Of a stretch of 7,917 bases of DNA, positions 6,791 to 7,917 are shown in pieces. A model generated the notes under the pieces. The model was given only the letters and a program-made list of their open reading frames with translations. It searched no databases and was not told the DNA's origin. Numbering within the stretch: the stretch's first letter is position 1; the number at the start of each line of letters is the position of its first letter. The stretch is from positions 1 through 7,917 of the forward strand of contig JAOUJU010000076.1 of NCBI GenBank assembly GCA_029883045.1, written 5' to 3'. Both the position numbers and the translations under genes were made by a program. This DNA is from Rhodospirillaceae bacterium (GTDB taxonomy: Bacteria > Pseudomonadota > Alphaproteobacteria > Rhodospirillales > Magnetovibrionaceae).

Positions 6791-6868
6791 TTATTGAACG
6801 GCGCTTCTGCCGAATATATGCGGCCCCGCATTTTTGCTGGGCTGTGGCGGGCGTTCTGCCTTTGCCAT
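6791..6868 (-). CDS. Possible 25-residue ORF between flgD and flgE
   Basis: An ATG-started frame of 25 sense codons ends in TAA (6793-6791), just before the flgE AGGAG. The peptide begins MAKAERPPQPSK and is basic and proline-rich, with no membrane segment or known motif. There is no clear ribosome site: the bases before its ATG are AT-rich. I do not recognise it. It could be a leader peptide coupled to flgE translation, but a frame this short can arise by chance, and the overlapping hairpins explain the sequence equally well. Confidence 0.2.
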   Translation of the reverse strand: MAKAERPPQPSKNAGPHIFGRSAVQ

Positions 6869-6896
6869 GATTAAAGTTAAATTCTTGTTTTCATTT

Positions 6897-6915
6897 CACC
6901 CCAAACCATGGGGTG
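6897..6915 (-). other. GC-rich hairpin after the flgD stop
   Basis: CACCCC (6897-6902) and GGGGTG (6910-6915) pair perfectly around a seven-base loop, starting nine bases past the flgD stop codon in the transcript. No U-run follows, so it is not a standard intrinsic terminator. It may stabilise the flgD 3' end or mark a processing point between flgD and flgE. Confidence 0.45.
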
Positions 6916-6923
6916 GCTTTGGT

Positions 6924-7589
6924 TCATTGTGTTAGGGTTAAAATATCATCTAGGCCGATTGAAACGTCGCCTAAGAATAAGTTTACATTGCCACTATCAG
7001 AACCCGCGGCAGTAACGACGCCGGTGGTTGAACGGCTATATTCAATCGGGTCGCCGTTTGCGTTTATGGCTTCAATTACGAACGAATATTTTCCGTCTGG
7101 TACCGGGTTGCCGAAATCATCAACTCCGGTCCAGGTAAATGGCGTAAGATCAGTTGTGCGCGCACCGTTGGTGCTAAATACAACTTTGCCCGAATCATCA
7201 CTGATGGTAATTTTTGTTGAGTCTGATTTTTCCATTAATTTGTATTTGATGGTGGCTGTGCCAGCGGCAAGATTGAATTCGTCTGTTTGCGCTTCAACCG
7301 TTTTACCAAGGAAGTTAGCAAGATTGGAAACCTGACTGGCGTGCGATACCTCAACCAGTTTTTCAAGGTTGGCATTTTGGTAAATTTGTTGCTCAACACT
7401 GGCAAACTGAACCAACTGTGATGTGAACTGGGTCGCATCCATGGGTTCCAATGGATCTTGGTTTTTAAGCTGCGTTACTAACAAGTTGAGGAATTTATTA
7501 AGATCATCCTCCATCTTTGCTTTGCTTTGGGCGGCCTGGCTGCCGCCTGCTGCTGCTTCTGTTGATGAAATCGCATTTGCGGAAAACAT
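6924..7589 (-). CDS. flgD: FlgD, hook cap / hook assembly scaffold
   Basis: FlgD sits at the tip of the growing hook and promotes insertion of FlgE subunits; it is discarded when the hook is complete. The 221-residue protein shows the conserved N-terminal FlgD region at about 27-80, with FLNLLVTQLKNQDPLEPMD (33-51) and FTSQLVQFASVEQQ (55-68). LGKTVEA (94-100) begins the compact C-terminal part, with its Ig/FnIII-like segment WTGVDDFGNPVPDGKYSF (153-170). Length and architecture are normal. The ATG at 7589 is preceded by AAAGGAAAAG, a good ribosome site. It lies 70 bases after fliK and 148 before flgE, the usual fliK-flgD-flgE hook order. Confidence 0.96.
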   Translation of the reverse strand: MFSANAISSTEAAAGGSQAAQSKAKMEDDLNKFLNLLVTQLKNQDPLEPMDATQFTSQLVQFASVEQQIYQNANLEKLVEVSHASQVSNLANFLGKTVEAQTDEFNLAAGTATIKYKLMEKSDSTKITISDDSGKVVFSTNGARTTDLTPFTWTGVDDFGNPVPDGKYSFVIEAINANGDPIEYSRSTTGVVTAAGSDSGNVNLFLGDVSIGLDDILTLTQ

Positions 7590-7612
7590 TTTTCTTTTCC
7601 TTTTTCAATTAG

Positions 7613-7628
7613 TCCGGATTGGTCCGGA
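7613..7628. repeat. TCCGGA-TTGG-TCCGGA inverted repeat between fliK and flgD
   Basis: Two copies of the self-complementary hexamer TCCGGA (7613-7618 and 7623-7628) flank four bases, so the element is both a direct and an inverted repeat. In the minus-strand transcript it forms a six-pair GC-rich hairpin with a CCAA loop, about 30 bases past the fliK stop and just before the purine-rich flgD ribosome region. No U-run follows. It could be an RNA stability or translation element, or a protein-binding palindrome. Confidence 0.5.
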
Positions 7629-7659
7629 GCCTCGCTGTTAAAAAATTTCTTTTAGTTGC

Positions 7660-7917
7660 TTACGCCCTAATATCAATACGGCCTTCGCTGATTGACCTTC
7701 TTAATGCGGCCTCTAGCGCCGCTGGGTCATCAATGTCGTTACTGCTGATTGATTGGTTTTCTGTTTCATTGAAATCAAGCTGCTCATCCTTGCCGGAATT
7801 ACCATTGCCAGCGTTTTGATTTGCTTGTTCGCGTAGTGAAAAATTTAAGTCTTGTGAATCTGTTTGCAGGCCAGCATCGCTAAGCGCGCTTGTTAGGTCA
7901 CGCGCGCCACGTTGCAA
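7660..7917 (-). CDS. fliK: FliK, hook-length control protein, C-terminal fragment
   Basis: The visible 85 codons end in TAA at 7662-7660 and run open into the window edge, so the N-terminus and most of the protein lie outside. LTSALSDAGLQTDSQDLNFSL (about residues 8-28 of the fragment) resembles the end of the flagellar hook-length control C-terminal domain, where a helix and a strand close the fold. After it comes a hydrophilic, Asn/Asp/Glu-rich tail of about 55 residues, probably disordered. FliK is secreted during hook growth, measures hook length, and switches export from hook to filament substrates. Placement just before flgD and flgE supports the assignment. The edge codon TTG is unlikely to be the real start. 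Confidence 0.75.
   Translation of the reverse strand: MQRGARDLTSALSDAGLQTDSQDLNFSLREQANQNAGNGNSGKDEQLDFNETENQSISSNDIDDPAALEAALRRSISEGRIDIRA

Larger units (their letters stand above)
6776..6923 (-). other. flgD-flgE spacer with hairpins (flgE leader)
   Basis: This 148-base spacer is long for genes in one unit. In minus-strand RNA it can form CACCCC-loop-GGGGTG near the flgD end (6915-6897), AUGCG-GGGC-CGCAU (6831-6818), and CGGC-loop-GCCG (6812-6799) shortly before the flgE AGGAG. A GGCAGAA-CGCC element occurs twice in near-repeat form (around 6849-6860 and 6800-6812). I found only poor promoter matches (TTGGGG, 17 bases, TTTAAC on the minus strand). The spacer may tune the high flgE expression relative to flgD through RNA processing or a separate start. 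Confidence 0.5.

Noticed and set aside
6818..6835. Plus-strand terminator ATGCG-GCCC-CGCAT followed by TTTTT
   Set aside because: It has terminator shape on the plus strand, but no plus-strand gene precedes it; it is recorded only as a hairpin in the flgE leader.
6776..6923. Sigma-54 promoter for flgE
   Set aside because: A GG-N10-GC match exists on the minus strand (AGGCAGAACGCCCGCC), but it lacks the TT before GC and the rest of the consensus. No convincing sigma-54 site was found by eye.
1..7917. Novel defence, mobile or CRISPR system
   Set aside because: All long frames with family features are standard flagellar genes plus SciP. I saw no transposase, integrase, regularly spaced repeats, tRNA or rRNA.

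Overview
The window is a flagellar gene block from an alphaproteobacterium, with every recognisable gene on the minus strand. Read in the direction of transcription (from high to low coordinates) the order is fliK (3' end only), flgD, flgE, a sciP/DUF1153 regulator, fliF, fliG and fliH (cut by the window start). I assign Alphaproteobacteria because SciP is an alphaproteobacterial CtrA-associated regulator, because CtrA-like TTAA-N7-TTAA(C) boxes lie upstream of sciP and fliF, and because FliG and FliH look alphaproteobacterial. From memory, hook genes, DUF1153, then fliF-fliG-fliH resembles Rhodospirillales-type clusters. Base composition looks moderate rather than GC-rich. I cannot name a genus.

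Layout. 7917-7660: the C-terminus of the hook-length regulator FliK. 7589-6924: FlgD, the hook cap. 6775-4346: FlgE, the hook subunit, about twice the length of the enterobacterial protein, with a long central insertion holding loosely repeated modules. A strong intrinsic terminator at 4319-4283 closes this hook unit. 4194-3847: SciP, preceded by two CtrA-like boxes and a plausible promoter, and followed by a weak terminator hairpin. 3846-3471: a 376-base gene-free region rich in short inverted repeats, with a third CtrA-like box, which probably carries the fliF promoter. 3470-1: fliF (MS ring), fliG (rotor/switch) and fliH (export ATPase regulator), tightly spaced and very likely one transcript running off the window.

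How the genes work together. FliF builds the membrane MS ring on which FliG sits. FliH delivers and regulates the export ATPase. FlgD caps the growing hook while FlgE polymerises, and FliK measures its length. SciP in Caulobacter binds CtrA and blocks its activation of target promoters, so a sciP gene set between two structural operons and next to CtrA-like boxes suggests a local feedback circuit linking flagellar assembly to the CtrA program. That circuit is inferred from known biology plus motif matches read by eye. I see no mobile element, CRISPR array, RNA gene or evident foreign insertion. The least ordinary parts are the sciP/fliF regulatory interval, the enlarged FlgE and the structured flgD-flgE spacer with a candidate 25-codon ORF.
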